From Delphinus delphis (lineage: Eukaryota > Chordata > Mammalia > Artiodactyla > Delphinidae): a stretch of DNA of 64,000 nt. Position 1 is the stretch's first letter. The number at the start of each line of letters is the position of its first letter. The translations under genes and the position numbers were made by a program. Below the pieces are notes generated by a model. That model did not search any database. It had not been told where the DNA came from and worked only from the letters and a program-made list of their open reading frames with translations. Positions 32,564 through 41,799 of the stretch are shown in pieces. Location: NCBI RefSeq assembly GCF_949987515.2, contig NC_082703.1, positions 12,672,680 through 12,736,679 on the forward strand, read 5' to 3'.

Positions 32564-32883
32564 TTTATTTTAAATTTATTTATTCATTTATTTTACTTTT
32601 GGCTGCATTGGGTCTTCGTTGCTGCAGGCGGGGTTTCTCTAGTTGCGAGAGGGGGGGGCGCTTCGCTGCGGTGTGCGGGCTTCTCATTGCTGTGGCTTCT
32701 CTTGTTGCAGAGCATGTGCTATAGGTGCACGGGCTTCAGTAGTTGTGGCACTCAGGCTCAGTAGTTGTGGTGCACGGACTTAGTTGTTCTGCGGCATGTG
32801 GGATCTTCCTGGACCAGGGCTCGAACTCCTGTCCCCTGCATTGACAGGCGGATTCTTAACCACTGCACCACCAGGGAAGTCCC
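32564..32883 (-). mobile_element. Long CHR SINE inserted in a MIR
   Basis: The minus strand runs from GGGACTTCCCTGGTGGTGCA through the CAACTACTGA units to a TAAATTTAAAATAAAATA tail. The target-site duplication TCTACCACTTAT is perfect at 32552-32563 and 32884-32895. It carries a G-run at 32650-32658. Confidence 0.96.
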
Positions 32884-33060
32884 TCTACCACTTATCATCT
32901 GTGTGTCCTTGGGAAAATTACTTAACCTATCCGATCTTCAGTTACTTTGTATATAAAAATAGGGATAGCACATATTGCATAGGTTTTTGTGAAGATTAAA
33001 TGAGATCCTGTCTGGAATGTGCCAACATGGAGAAGATGCTCAATAAATGATAGGGTATTT
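32884..33060 (+). mobile_element. MIR, right part of a split copy
   Basis: GTGTGTCCTTGGGAAAATTACTTAACC, AAAAATAGGGATAGCACAT, GTGAAGATTAAATGAGATC and GAAGATGCTCAATAAATGATAGG continue the MIR interrupted at 32563. Confidence 0.88.
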
Positions 33061-33179
33061 GATGAGTAAATTTTTGATGACTAAATAGAGATCAGTGTCT
33101 TAGTTTTTCCTTGTGTGAAATATGTTCTTTTATAATTTTTTGTGAAAGATAAAATGATAATAAAAATGCCTACATAGCA
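33061..33179. other. Short AT-rich spacer
   Basis: No element recognised between MIR and L1. Confidence 0.4.
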
Positions 33180-33305
33180 CCTTGGATAGCTAAACAAATC
33201 TAAAAAAGAATAAAGTAGAAGGAATCACTCTACCTGATTTTAATACATATTAAATATCTACTGTAATCAAGGCAGTGCGATATTGGCAAAAAGATAGACA
33301 CATAG

Positions 33306-33424
33306 GGACTTCCCTGGTGGTCCCGTGGTTAAGAATCTGCGCTCCCAGCACAGGGGGCGTGGGTTCATTCCCTATCAGGGAACTAAGATCCTGCATGCCT
33401 CATGGGGCAGCCAAAAAAAAAAAA
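33306..33424 (+). mobile_element. Short CHR SINE (CHR-1-like)
   Basis: GGACTTCCCTGGTGGTCCCG start, GGGTTCATTCCC B box, GGGGCAGCCAAAAAA end. AAAGATAGACACATAG is duplicated perfectly at 33290-33305 and 33425-33440. Inserted in old L1 ORF2. Confidence 0.96.
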
Positions 33425-33501
33425 AAAGATAGACACATAGATCAATGCAATAGAATAGAGAATACAGAATTAGACCCACACAAACATGCCCAACTAATTT
33501 T

Positions 33502-33635
33502 TAATTGTTTTTTGAATTTTTTAATTGTGGTAAAAAACATATAAAATAAGATTTACCATCTTAACCATTTTTAAGCATACAGTTCAGTAGTATTAAGTAT
33601 ATTCATGTTGTGCAACAGATCTTCAGAACTTTTCC
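33502..33635 (-). mobile_element. Short old L1 3'-UTR insertion inside L1
   Basis: A T-rich start is followed by TAATTGTGGTAAAAAACATATAAAATAAG, ACCATCTTAACCATTTTTAAGC, CAGTTCAGTAGTATTAAGTA and TGTGCAACAGATCTTCAGAAC, the reverse complement of an old L1 3' UTR. Flanked by TGCCCAACTAATTTT at 33487-33501 and 33636-33650, a perfect duplication. Confidence 0.88.
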
Positions 33636-35116
33636 TGCCCAACTAATTTTGACAAAAGTGCAAAAGCAATTTAATACAGAAAAGTTAGCTTTTTCAACAA
33701 ATGATAGTGGAGCAGTTGGACATTCATAGACAAAAAAACTGAACTCAACCTCACACTTTATACAAATATTAATTCAAAATGGATCATGGGCTTAAATGTA
33801 AAATGTTAAATTATGAAGATTTCAGTTAAAAAAAAACATAGCAGAAACTGTTTGGGATCTAAGACTGGGTGAGGATTTCATAGATTTGACACCAAAAGCA
33901 CGATCCATAAAAGGAAAAATTGATAAGCTGACCTCATAAGAATTAAAGACTTTGTGAAAGACCCCATGAGGAGGATGAAAAGCTACAGGCTGCGAGGAAA
34001 TATCTGCAAATCACATATCTCACAGAAGACTAGTATAGTATCTAGGATGTATAAAGACCCTCAAAAGTCAACAGTAAGAAAACACAATCCAATAGAAATG
34101 GGCAAGAGACATGAACAGACATCTCACTGAAGAGCCTATATACATGGCAAATAAGCATGTGAGGAATGTGCTTTGCATCATCAGCCTAGGAAATGCAAAT
34201 GAAAACCACAAAGAGATATTACTATGCACCTATTAGAAGGGCAACATGAAAGGGAGTGACCACACCCAGTGCAGGTGAGGAGGCAGAGAAACTGTGTTAC
34301 TCATACCTTGCAGATGGGAAAGGACAATGGACAGCTGCTCAGCAAAAGCATAATGCGGATTCTTACAAAACTAACACGTGCACTTACCATACGACCCAGC
34401 AACTGCACTCCTGAGCGCATACCCCACAGAAAGGAAAACTTACGTTCACACACAAACCCATAAAAAATATTCATAGCAGCTTTATTTGTAACCACCAAAA
34501 CCTGGAAACAAGTCAGAAGTCCTTAACTGGGTGAATGGCTAAACAAACTATGGCAGATCCATCTCATGGAACACTACTCAACAATGAAAAGGAATGAACT
34601 ATCGATACACTCAGTAACTTAAATGAATCTTCAAGGGAATTACACTGAGTGAAAAAAGCCAATCTCAAAATGTTAAATACTATGTGATTCTATTTATATA
34701 ATATTCTTGAATGACAAAACTATGCAGATGGAAAACAGATTACTTGTTGCCAGCAGTTAGGGAAAGAGGAGAGAGTGAGGTAGTTCTGACTGTAAAGTGG
34801 GAGCAATAAGAGATTCTTGTGATGGAATTGGTCTGGAGTCAGATGCGCTACCATTGTGCAACGAGGTCACGTGATGGAATTGTTCTGAATCTTGACTGTG
34901 ATTGAATCTGAGTCTAAAATTGCCTGTAACTAAATACACACACACAGACATAAACACAAGTGAGTACGTGTAACACTGGTGAAATCTGAATGAAGTCAGC
35001 GAATTCTATCAATGTCAGTTTCCTGGTTGTGATATTGTACTATAGTTGTAGAAGATGCAACCATTGGAGGAAGCTGAATGAATGTGGGATACGGGATCTC
35101 TCTGTATCATTTCTTA

Positions 35117-35261
35117 TATTTATTTATTTTAAATATAACTTCTTTTTTTCCCTTTGGCCACGCTGTGCGGCATATGGGATCTTAGTTCCCCGACCAGGGA
35201 TTGAACCTGTGCCCCCCTACATTGCGAACGCAGCGTCTTAACCACTGGACCGCCAGGGAAG
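35117..35261 (-). mobile_element. Short CHR SINE (CHR-1-like)
   Basis: The minus strand starts ACTTCCCTGGCGGTCCAGTG with B box GGTTCAATCCC and ends at GGCCAAAGGG and an A/T-rich tail. TCTCTGTATCATTTCTTA is duplicated perfectly at 35099-35116 and 35262-35279. Inserted in the old L1 3' UTR. Confidence 0.96.
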
Positions 35262-35330
35262 TCTCTGTATCATTTCTTAGAATTACATTTGAATCTACAA
35301 TGTTCCCAAGACAAAAAGTTTTTCAAAAAA

Positions 35331-35509
35331 GAAAAAAAAAAGGTCTGGGCTAGGTTGTAAACGCCTCTGCTACAAATAAAATGCAGGTTTAGTGGAATCC
35401 CCCTTTGGCAGGGGCTTAAAAATCAAAAAGCAAATGGCTTTCAGAGTCGCAGTGTTTGAGAGGACTAAGGAATTCACAGTCTAGATGGGAAGAAATCCGC
35501 ATCTTCTAG
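35331..35509. other. Short unique segment
   Basis: Nothing recognised. Confidence 0.4.
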
Positions 35510-35720
35510 TGCAGCATGGTTCAATAGATTTTTCCTTGATGCTGAAAATGTTATGTATCTGCGCTGTCCAGTATTGTAGTCATGATTCACATGTGGGTAG
35601 TGAACACTTGACATGCCGCTAATGTGACTGAATATTAAATTTTATTTAATTTTGAGTAATTAAAATTTAAATTTACATGGTGCATGTGGCTAGTTCTGCT
35701 GGATTGGACAGTGTAGTGAT
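35510..35720. mobile_element. MER5A-like hAT MITE
   Basis: CGCTGTCCAGTATTGTAG, AACACTTGACATGCCGCTAATGTGACTG, AATTAAAATTTAAATTTACATGG, GCATGTGGCTAGTTCTG and GGATTGGACAGTGTAG make up a MER5A-like element with CTGTCCA / TGGACAG terminal repeats. Strand is left open because the ends are inverted repeats. Confidence 0.8.
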
Positions 35721-36100
35721 AGAGAAGCGGTGGGTTCAGAAACTAGCAGGAAGCTTTTCCAGCATAGGCAGCTAAAGAAGGTTGACCCAAACCATGTTTT
35801 CTCATTGAAACATCGCAAATTTAGATCAGATCAAACAAATTTTTGGTTGGAATCTTGGAAGTCACTGAGTTAGGTGGCTTTAAAAACAAACTTAGACCTG
35901 AGATGGAGAGGTGGACACAAAAGACATTAGTTTCCGCATGATCTAGGGCAATGGCTTTGCACTGGGTTTGGGCATAGTGGCGACCCATGGAGGAGAGCTG
36001 AAAGAGATAGTATGAACATAAATTATATGTAAACAGTATTAGCCAAAACGGAATAGCATTTGAATCCCCCAATTGGTACATCACACATTGTGAGATTCTT
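35721..36100. other. Unique sequence, nothing recognised
   Basis: Includes GTGAGATTCTT at 36090-36100, the left duplication of the next SINE. Confidence 0.45.
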
Positions 36101-36313
36101 TTTTTTTTTTTTTTTTTGCGGTACGCGGGCCTCTCACTGTTGTGGCCTCTCCTACTGCGGAGCACAGGCTCCGGACGCGCAGGCTCAGTGGCCGTGGCTC
36201 ACGGGCCCAGCCGCTCCGCAGCATGTGGGATCTTCCTGGACTGGGGCACGAACCCGTGTACCCTGCATCAGCAGGCGGACTCTCAACCACTGGGCCACCA
36301 GGGAAGCCCCGTC
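36101..36313 (-). mobile_element. CHR-2-like SINE
   Basis: Poly-T of about 17 then GCGGTACGCGGGCCTCTCAC, GCACAGGCTCCGGACGCGCA and the TGGTGGCCCAGTGG-type A box at the far end. GTGAGATTCTT is duplicated at 36090-36100 and 36314-36324. Confidence 0.96.
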
Positions 36314-36369
36314 GTGAGATTCTTTAATCCTACACCCTGTAAGATTACCCTGTAAGGAGTAGGTGCATG

Positions 36370-36515
36370 GAAAAGATTCTGCTCTGCCAATGACCTGAAT
36401 CTGAATTTCAGGTATTGGTGGCTCTCGCCCTAACCCTGAGATGCTGGACCCCTCTCTGGGCCTCAATAAGAGAGTTGGACTAGTGACTTTTAAGGTTCTT
36501 TCCAATTCTCGGGTT
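36370..36515 (+). mobile_element. MIR fragment
   Basis: CTCTGCCAATGACCTGAATCTG, CCCTCTCTGGGCCTCAATAAGAGAGTTGGACTAGTGAC and AAGGTTCTTTCCAATTC are in MIR order. Confidence 0.65.
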
Positions 36516-36557
36516 TTGTTTATCTTTTAGTTTTCTTTTATTTAGCAGGCACACTTT

Positions 36558-36697
36558 TTTTTTTTAAATTTATTTATTTGGCTGCTTGGGGTCTTAGTTA
36601 TGGCATGTGGGATCTAGTTCCCTGATCAGGGATTGAACCCAGGCCCTCTGCACTTGGGAGTGCAGAATCTTAGCCACTGGACCACCAGGGAAGTCCC
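36558..36697 (-). mobile_element. Short CHR SINE, diverged
   Basis: The minus strand starts GGGACTTCCCTGGTGGTCCA and has B box GGTTCAATCCC. The body lacks the usual CATGCCGCGTGGC block and ends in AAATAAATAAATTT. TAGCAGGCACACTTT is duplicated perfectly at 36543-36557 and 36698-36712. Confidence 0.93.
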
Positions 36698-36712
36698 TAG
36701 CAGGCACACTTT

Positions 36713-36918
36713 AAACCATCAAATCTGAGAATAATCTGTTGGTGATGTGCTGAACAATGACTATGATTTTTAGGTGGGAAGACTCTCCGTCCCAGCCCAC
36801 CCCATCTCAAAGTGATGAAAGTGGCGTGCTGTATTAGTAGTTAGAAAGTCAGAAGGGAACTCTTCTGTTTGGGATCTGATCTGGATTATGATACCATGAA
36901 TGCAACATTTGATTGATT
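36713..36918. other. Short unique segment inside the SINE cluster
   Basis: No element recognised. Confidence 0.4.
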
Positions 36919-37038
36919 TTTTTTTTTTTTGGCTGTGCCGTGCAGCTTGCAGGATCTCAGTTCCCCGACCAGGGATTGAACCCGGGCCAAGGCAGTGAAA
37001 GTGCCGAATCCTAACCACTAGGTCACCAGGGAACTCCC
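36919..37038 (-). mobile_element. Short CHR SINE
   Basis: The minus strand starts GGGAGTTCCCTGGTGACC and has B box GGTTCAATCCC, ending GCACGGCACAGCC and poly-A. ACATTTGATTGATTT on the left and ATATTTGATTTTT on the right resemble target-site duplications. Confidence 0.93.
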
Positions 37039-37046
37039 AATATTTG

Positions 37047-37261
37047 ATTTTTTTTTTTTTTTTTTTTTTTGCGGTACGCGGGCCTCTCACTGTTGTGGCC
37101 TCTCCCATTGCGGGGCAGAGGCTCCGGACGCGCAGGCTCAGCGGCCATGGCTCACGGGCCCAGCCGCTCCGCGGCATGTGGGATCTTCCCCGACCGGGGC
37201 ACGCACCCGTGTCCCCTGCATCGACAGGCGGACTCTCAACCACTGCGCCACCAGGGAAGCC
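37047..37261 (-). mobile_element. CHR-2-like SINE
   Basis: A T-run of about 23 is followed by GCGGTACGCGGGCCTCTCAC, GAGGCTCCGGACGCGCAGG and CGGGGCACGCACCCGTGTC. The tail sits only a few bases from the previous SINE. Body is close to the copy at 36101. Confidence 0.96.
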
Positions 37262-38420
37262 CTGATTAATTTTTAAAAATTATAAGATAAGAAAAATAAG
37301 ATTTGATCCAGGGATGATTTATTGTAGAAGATGAATTTTTCCTCGAGTGCCTTTGAGGGTCTTGGATTCACTGAGAAGTGTTAAGCTTAAAAAACAGTGT
37401 GCATCTGTTGGGCTATTTAGGTTTCTTAGGGTAATAAACTCTGCTCCTGTCCCTCTAAATGCCTCTACAGTAGTGCTAAGCAAGTGCTCTCAGTGTCTCT
37501 ATGACTTGAACGAACCAGGAGACGTAATTTCTGCTGGCTTCTGGGATGACACTTCTGGGATTTGGTTTTCAAAGGAGAATGCTTTCAAAAGAGAATGTGT
37601 ACATTAGGCCTCTTTTCCCCTTGGACCCAGAGCACTTAATTGTCAGTTTCCTGCGACGGGCACAAGTGGGACTGAAGCTCTTCTCCCCATTGTGCACTTT
37701 GAGGTCCCCAGCCCGCAGACTGACTTGTTCAAGGTCCCTCTGCTCTCTCTACTAATTAGACTTCCTTTCTTGAGTGAGAAGTCTGGGCATTTAACAAATA
37801 AAATGGTGAGTAGATGGAGAAGACTGAACTCTTTGATGGAATTAAGTCCCAGAGGTCCCCAAGGAGAGGTTTGGTGAGGGAGCCCTTGGTAGGCAGACTT
37901 CAGTTGGAAATTTTCACGGCTAAAAAGCCTTACTCAATGGGAAGCTGTAAGCACAACCTGTCATAGATAAACACAGAGCAGTGAGCAAATTGATTTCCCA
38001 TGTACTGCTTGGTTTGTGTGTTTACCTTGGCCTGGACGGGTGAGTTTAGCTTGTCCAAGAGCTGAGTGCATGGATAGCTGAGGATCTCGGAGTAGTTGAC
38101 TTCGTGTTAGTATAATTTCATTTAGAATTTAGGATTTTATTTTAGATTCTGGCCAAGACAATTCATAGATTCAATATAACACAGTAGGTCAAACCTTTTA
38201 CCCAATTCAACTGTTCCTCCCACAAAAATGGGTGTTTTAAGAAAAGAGAATTAACTATGAAGATTAGCACAGGACACATGGGACTTGACCTCATGTTTCT
38301 ACCTGTTTTTGTTTTTTTTTTCTCCTGAGGCAAAAGGAACCTAAACCGATGTCCTAGTCACCTGAAACAACTGCTGTTTTGTCATTTCCTGTCTTGGACT
38401 TTGACGTTAGCTTTCTTTTG

Positions 38421-38422
<2 letters not shown>
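37262..38422. other. Unique sequence, no gene seen
   Basis: 1.2 kb without a named element. Overlapping plus-strand frames at 37347-37877 (up to 86 codons) have no domain and lack supportive splice signals that I can defend. Confidence 0.4.

Positions 38423-38472
<50 letters not shown>
38423..38472. repeat. (TG)n microsatellite
   Basis: About 22 uninterrupted TG units followed by TATGTATG. Confidence 0.95.
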
Positions 38473-38473
<1 letters not shown>

Positions 38474-38674
38474 TTTGGTAGTAGACAGAGCCTGAGAGGA
38501 AATCTCTCTGCATTTTTCTCTCTCTGAGTTCACTGGTTTGTATCTTTTGATCCATTAATTTCTTCAGGCCAGTTTCCTTCTTGGCCAGCATCTTATCCCT
38601 GTTCAGTACGTAGTCGTTACATGATACAGGGAATAAAGCAATGTTGTGAAGAAGTCCAGTTGTTTTAATGGTGT
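38473..38674. other. Unique segment
   Basis: No element recognised; leads into copy B of the duplicated sequence. Confidence 0.4.
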
Positions 38675-38830
38675 AGAAACCTTTTTAAGATTTGACCTTC
38701 TTTCATTAAGCCACTTTAGAGCTTATGAAAAAGTATAGATTATGGCTTTAGGCTACCTTCAACCTGTGTCCTAACAATGAATTTTTAGCTGAAAAACATC
38801 AGTAGTGAGGTACCACTATGAATTGTGGGC
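38675..38830 (+). repeat. Copy B of an unassigned duplicated sequence
   Basis: Same-strand homologue of 23785-23938, sharing GAAACCTTT, TTCATTAAG, TATAGATTAT, GGCTTTAGG, ACAATGAATTTTTAGCT and CTATGAATTG. Similarity may extend weakly into the T-rich flank on the right (TTATTCTTTTATGTTACCATCAT). The family was not recognised. No open frame shared by the two copies could be made out. Confidence 0.65.
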
Positions 38831-39420
38831 CTGTATACATTTTCCACTGGTTATTCTTTTATGTTACCATCATGCGTTCTTTACTGTGTTACTGGAATAA
38901 AGCTATGTGAATGTAGGGACCCCATATCCAGCTCAAGCCATTAATTCTCATTGCTATGGACCTTCTTCATTAATTATCTTTGTAAGAAGTAAATTTTCTC
39001 ATGACCATTTTTAATCTTACAGAGACTTGTAGTTGAAGTTTTAGGAAAATTTGCTCAGTTGTTTGGGAGCTATCCAAATGCAAAAGCAGAAAAAGTATTT
39101 GTCAGCCATTCAAAAAATTATTCGAATCCTCTGTTGTACTCAGAAACCTTGAAAATAGGTCAATTTACATATGACATTTATTATAGCCATTTATAGTTTG
39201 ACTTACAAAATATGCTTAGCATGCAAAGTTGCCGGATGCATACTAAAAGAATGAGCACTTGAAGGAATTTTTAGTTAAAGTTTAACTGAACTCTTGCTTA
39301 TCCAGGCTTGGTTGAAACGTGTCTTTTTCAACTTGGATATGTTTTGTCTCTAAAAAAGATAAATGAATATGCCTTTATTAAAAGAAAGTATTATATATTA
39401 AAGGATTCAAATATAGGTGT
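38831..39420. other. Repeat-free AT-rich sequence
   Basis: No mobile element recognised. Contains TTCATTAATTATCTTTG and CAAATGCAAAAGCAG words. Might be conserved non-coding DNA, which cannot be judged from one sequence. Confidence 0.35.
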
Positions 39421-39439
39421 TTTTTTTTTAAAGAAGATG

Positions 39440-39739
39440 TTGGGGATAGGAGTTTATTAATTAATTAATTAATTTTTGGCTGTGTTGGGTCCTTGTTTCT
39501 GTGCGAGGGCTTTCTCTAGTTGTGGCAAGCGGGGGCCACTCTTCATCGCGGTGCGCGGGCCTCTCACTGTTGCGGCCTCTCTTGTTGTGGAGCACAGGCT
39601 CCAGACGCGCAGGCTCAGTAGTTGTGGCTCACGGGCCTAGTTGCTCCGCGGCATGTGGGATCCTCCCAGACCAGGGCTCGAACCCATGTCCCCTGCATTA
39701 GCAGGCAGATTCTCAACCACTGCGCCACCAGGGAAGCCC
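39440..39739 (-). mobile_element. Intermediate CHR SINE (long tail, CHR-2-like body)
   Basis: The minus strand starts GGGGCTTCCCTGGTGGCGCA. The mid body has CHR-2 words (the plus strand shows CGCGGGCCTCTCACTGTTGC, ACAGGCTCCAGACGCGCAGG), but the distal end is of the long type (TTTTTGGCTGTGTTGGGTCC, TTTCTCTAGTTGTGGCAAGC). It has one CAGTAGTTGTGG unit, not three. TCAAATATAGGTGTTTTT and TCAAGTATAAGTTTTT may be the duplications, with extra sequence in the tail. Confidence 0.9.
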
Positions 39740-39756
39740 CTCAAGTATAAGTTTTT

Positions 39757-40139
39757 AACTTGAATTCTATTTCTTCTCTCATTAAATTCTAATTTAGAGT
39801 AAGTAATCCCATGTACTGCAGAAAATACAATACAAAGAAACTATAAGACATGATCTCTTCTTTTGGAATCCTACAGTTCAGTTAGGGAGATACTGCTAGC
39901 ATGTGTGAAACCGTCATCACTGTCAGCAAGACAGTATATAATCAGATGGTACATTGTGAGGTATGGATTGTAATTACCAAAGAACTTCAGAGAAGGGAGA
40001 GAAGAATGTGGGTTGAAATTATCAGAGAAAAAAAGTTAGTGTACCAGTTGGGCCAGCTTGAACAACTTAGCATTCAAGCTTCCTAGATTCATTTGAGTCT
40101 TCAAAAACTAAAATCCATCCCATATTTCCTTTGGTTGAA
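39757..40139. other. Unique sequence, nothing recognised
   Basis: A 61-codon plus-strand frame at 39901-40086 has no domain. Confidence 0.4.
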
Positions 40140-41300
40140 TCCCCTTCAGGAACTCCTTCAAGATATTTGTTAGTCCTTTTTTATTGGATCCTCTGTCTCT
40201 TAACCTCTGCCTAATATTTTCATCTCTTTTTGTCTCTTTGAGATTCATGTTGAGCAGTTTCCTCAGATCAATCTTGGCACCAGTCCTCTTTTCCTATGTT
40301 GATTCTGCTATTTAATGCATTTGCTGAATTTTAATAATTTCAATAGCAATATGTATGTGTTATTCCTAGAAATTTTACTTCCTTATTTTCAGTGTCTCTT
40401 CTCTCTGAGCTTTTTCTTTCCTGATTTTAATTTTTAAACAGTGTTCTGTTCTTAAGCTTTTCTACATCTTTTTTTATGTCCTTAATCATTTTAAACATAA
40501 TTATTTTCAAGCTTTTCAGATTGTTTAATTATCTGTATTTATTGAGGATCTAATCCTGCAGTTTATTGTGCCCATGGTGGATAGATTCCTAGTGGATTTA
40601 TAAAATATTGCTCATGTATTTACAATTATTGAGATCCAAGTTCATTGTCATTGGTACTTTATCTGTGGGTTCCTATGTGGCCAGGACTGGGGACATGGCC
40701 TTTCAGAGTTGGTTTACATTAGCATTCCAGGGGCTTAACAACCTGAGACGAATTTTTATGTTGATTTCTTGGATTGAGGGTTAGCACATCATGTGCTAGT
40801 ATCAACTCAAAAACCAAAATCTCTCTGCAGCCCAGACCCAGATATATGCTTTCTCAGGAGAGAATATTTTTTCCACCCAAGGTTAGGCCTTTTCTTGATG
40901 TCTGTGCCTCTGGTTAGTTTGTTTTTTCCTTAATTCACCTTTCATGAGAGCGAAACTTTAAAGGGTCCTGGCTTAAGTCAGAGGCCTGAATTCTAATTTC
41001 AACACAGGCAAAAAATCAACACCCTTAGGATATCCCCAAAACAATAATGTCCCCCTCTTTCCTCCATGCCTTGCAAAGTGATGCCAGTGGGAAGGCTTAC
41101 CTCTCTGGTTTTCAGCTGCTTCTTGTTTCTGGCATTTGCGAATTTTATTTTCTTGCACACTCACCTATACTTTTAAAGATTGCTTGCTGTATTTTATTGA
41201 GAATCTTTAGGTTGTACTATAGAAGAAAGATTTTCAGAACTTTTTTTTCCTCCTTTTTTCAGAACCAAAGATCCTTAATTCCTTCCTATTCTCCTCAGAA
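40140..41300 (+). mobile_element. Possible L1/HAL1 5' region
   Basis: T-rich sequence with TTTTTATGTCCTTAATCATTTTAAACATAATTATTTTCAAGC, GATTGAGGGTTAGCACATC, TTGATGTCTGTGCCTCTGG, CCTCTTTCCTCCATGCCTTGCAAAGTGATGCC and CTGCTGTATTTTATTGAGAATC-like words that I associate with old L1 5' UTRs. It lies directly upstream, on the same strand, of the HAL1-like body. The assignment is inference. Confidence 0.35.
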
Positions 41301-41799
41301 AAGATATTCCAAACCTTCTTATCCTCTTGAACTTCATGACTGCAATTACCTCTTTGTTTGTCAATATTATCAATCAATCTCTCTTTTTGGGGTGTCTTCC
41401 TGTCTGCCTGAAAACAGCACAGATCTCCATTTTGAAAAGGTTTCCACTTGACTCTACATTTTCTTGTATCTGACCTAATTCTTTTTGGCTTTTCACAGTT
41501 GAAGCCATTGGTGGAGTGTTCTATTAATATATTGCTAGCTGTATGGTCTGATTAGCAACTCATTTCTGAATGTCTTATACTATGACTTTCCTCTCTAGCT
41601 CTCCACTGAAAATGTTCTGTCCACTGTCACAATGACAACGTATATGCTGTGTGCAACAGGCTTTTCTGCTCCCCTAGATCTCACACTGTTTTGCTTCTTG
41701 AGATTTTTGTATTGACCATCTCCTGCTTTAAACTTTATTTCTTTGAGCTTCATGCCATAATACTGTTCTGATTCTCCTCTGCTCTACTCCTGTCTAACC
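41301..41799. other. Unassigned T-rich sequence
   Basis: Could be part of the same old LINE, but no landmark is secure. Confidence 0.3.

Larger units (their letters stand above)
33180..35330 (+). mobile_element. Old L1 (late ORF2 to 3' end) with three insertions
   Basis: Sense L1 from ORF2 (AATCACTCTACCTGATTTT, AAGGCAGTGCGATATTGGC, CAATGCAATAGAATAGAG) through TGGATCATGGGCTTAAATG, AATGGGCAAGAGACATGAAC, CATACGACCCAGCAACTGCA and TGGAACACTACTCAACAATG to a 3' UTR with GTTTCCTGGTTGTGATATTG near 35030 and AAGACAAAAAGTTTTTC at the end. It is interrupted by a SINE (33306-33424), a reversed L1 end (33502-33635) and a SINE (35117-35261). Full of stops. Confidence 0.88.
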
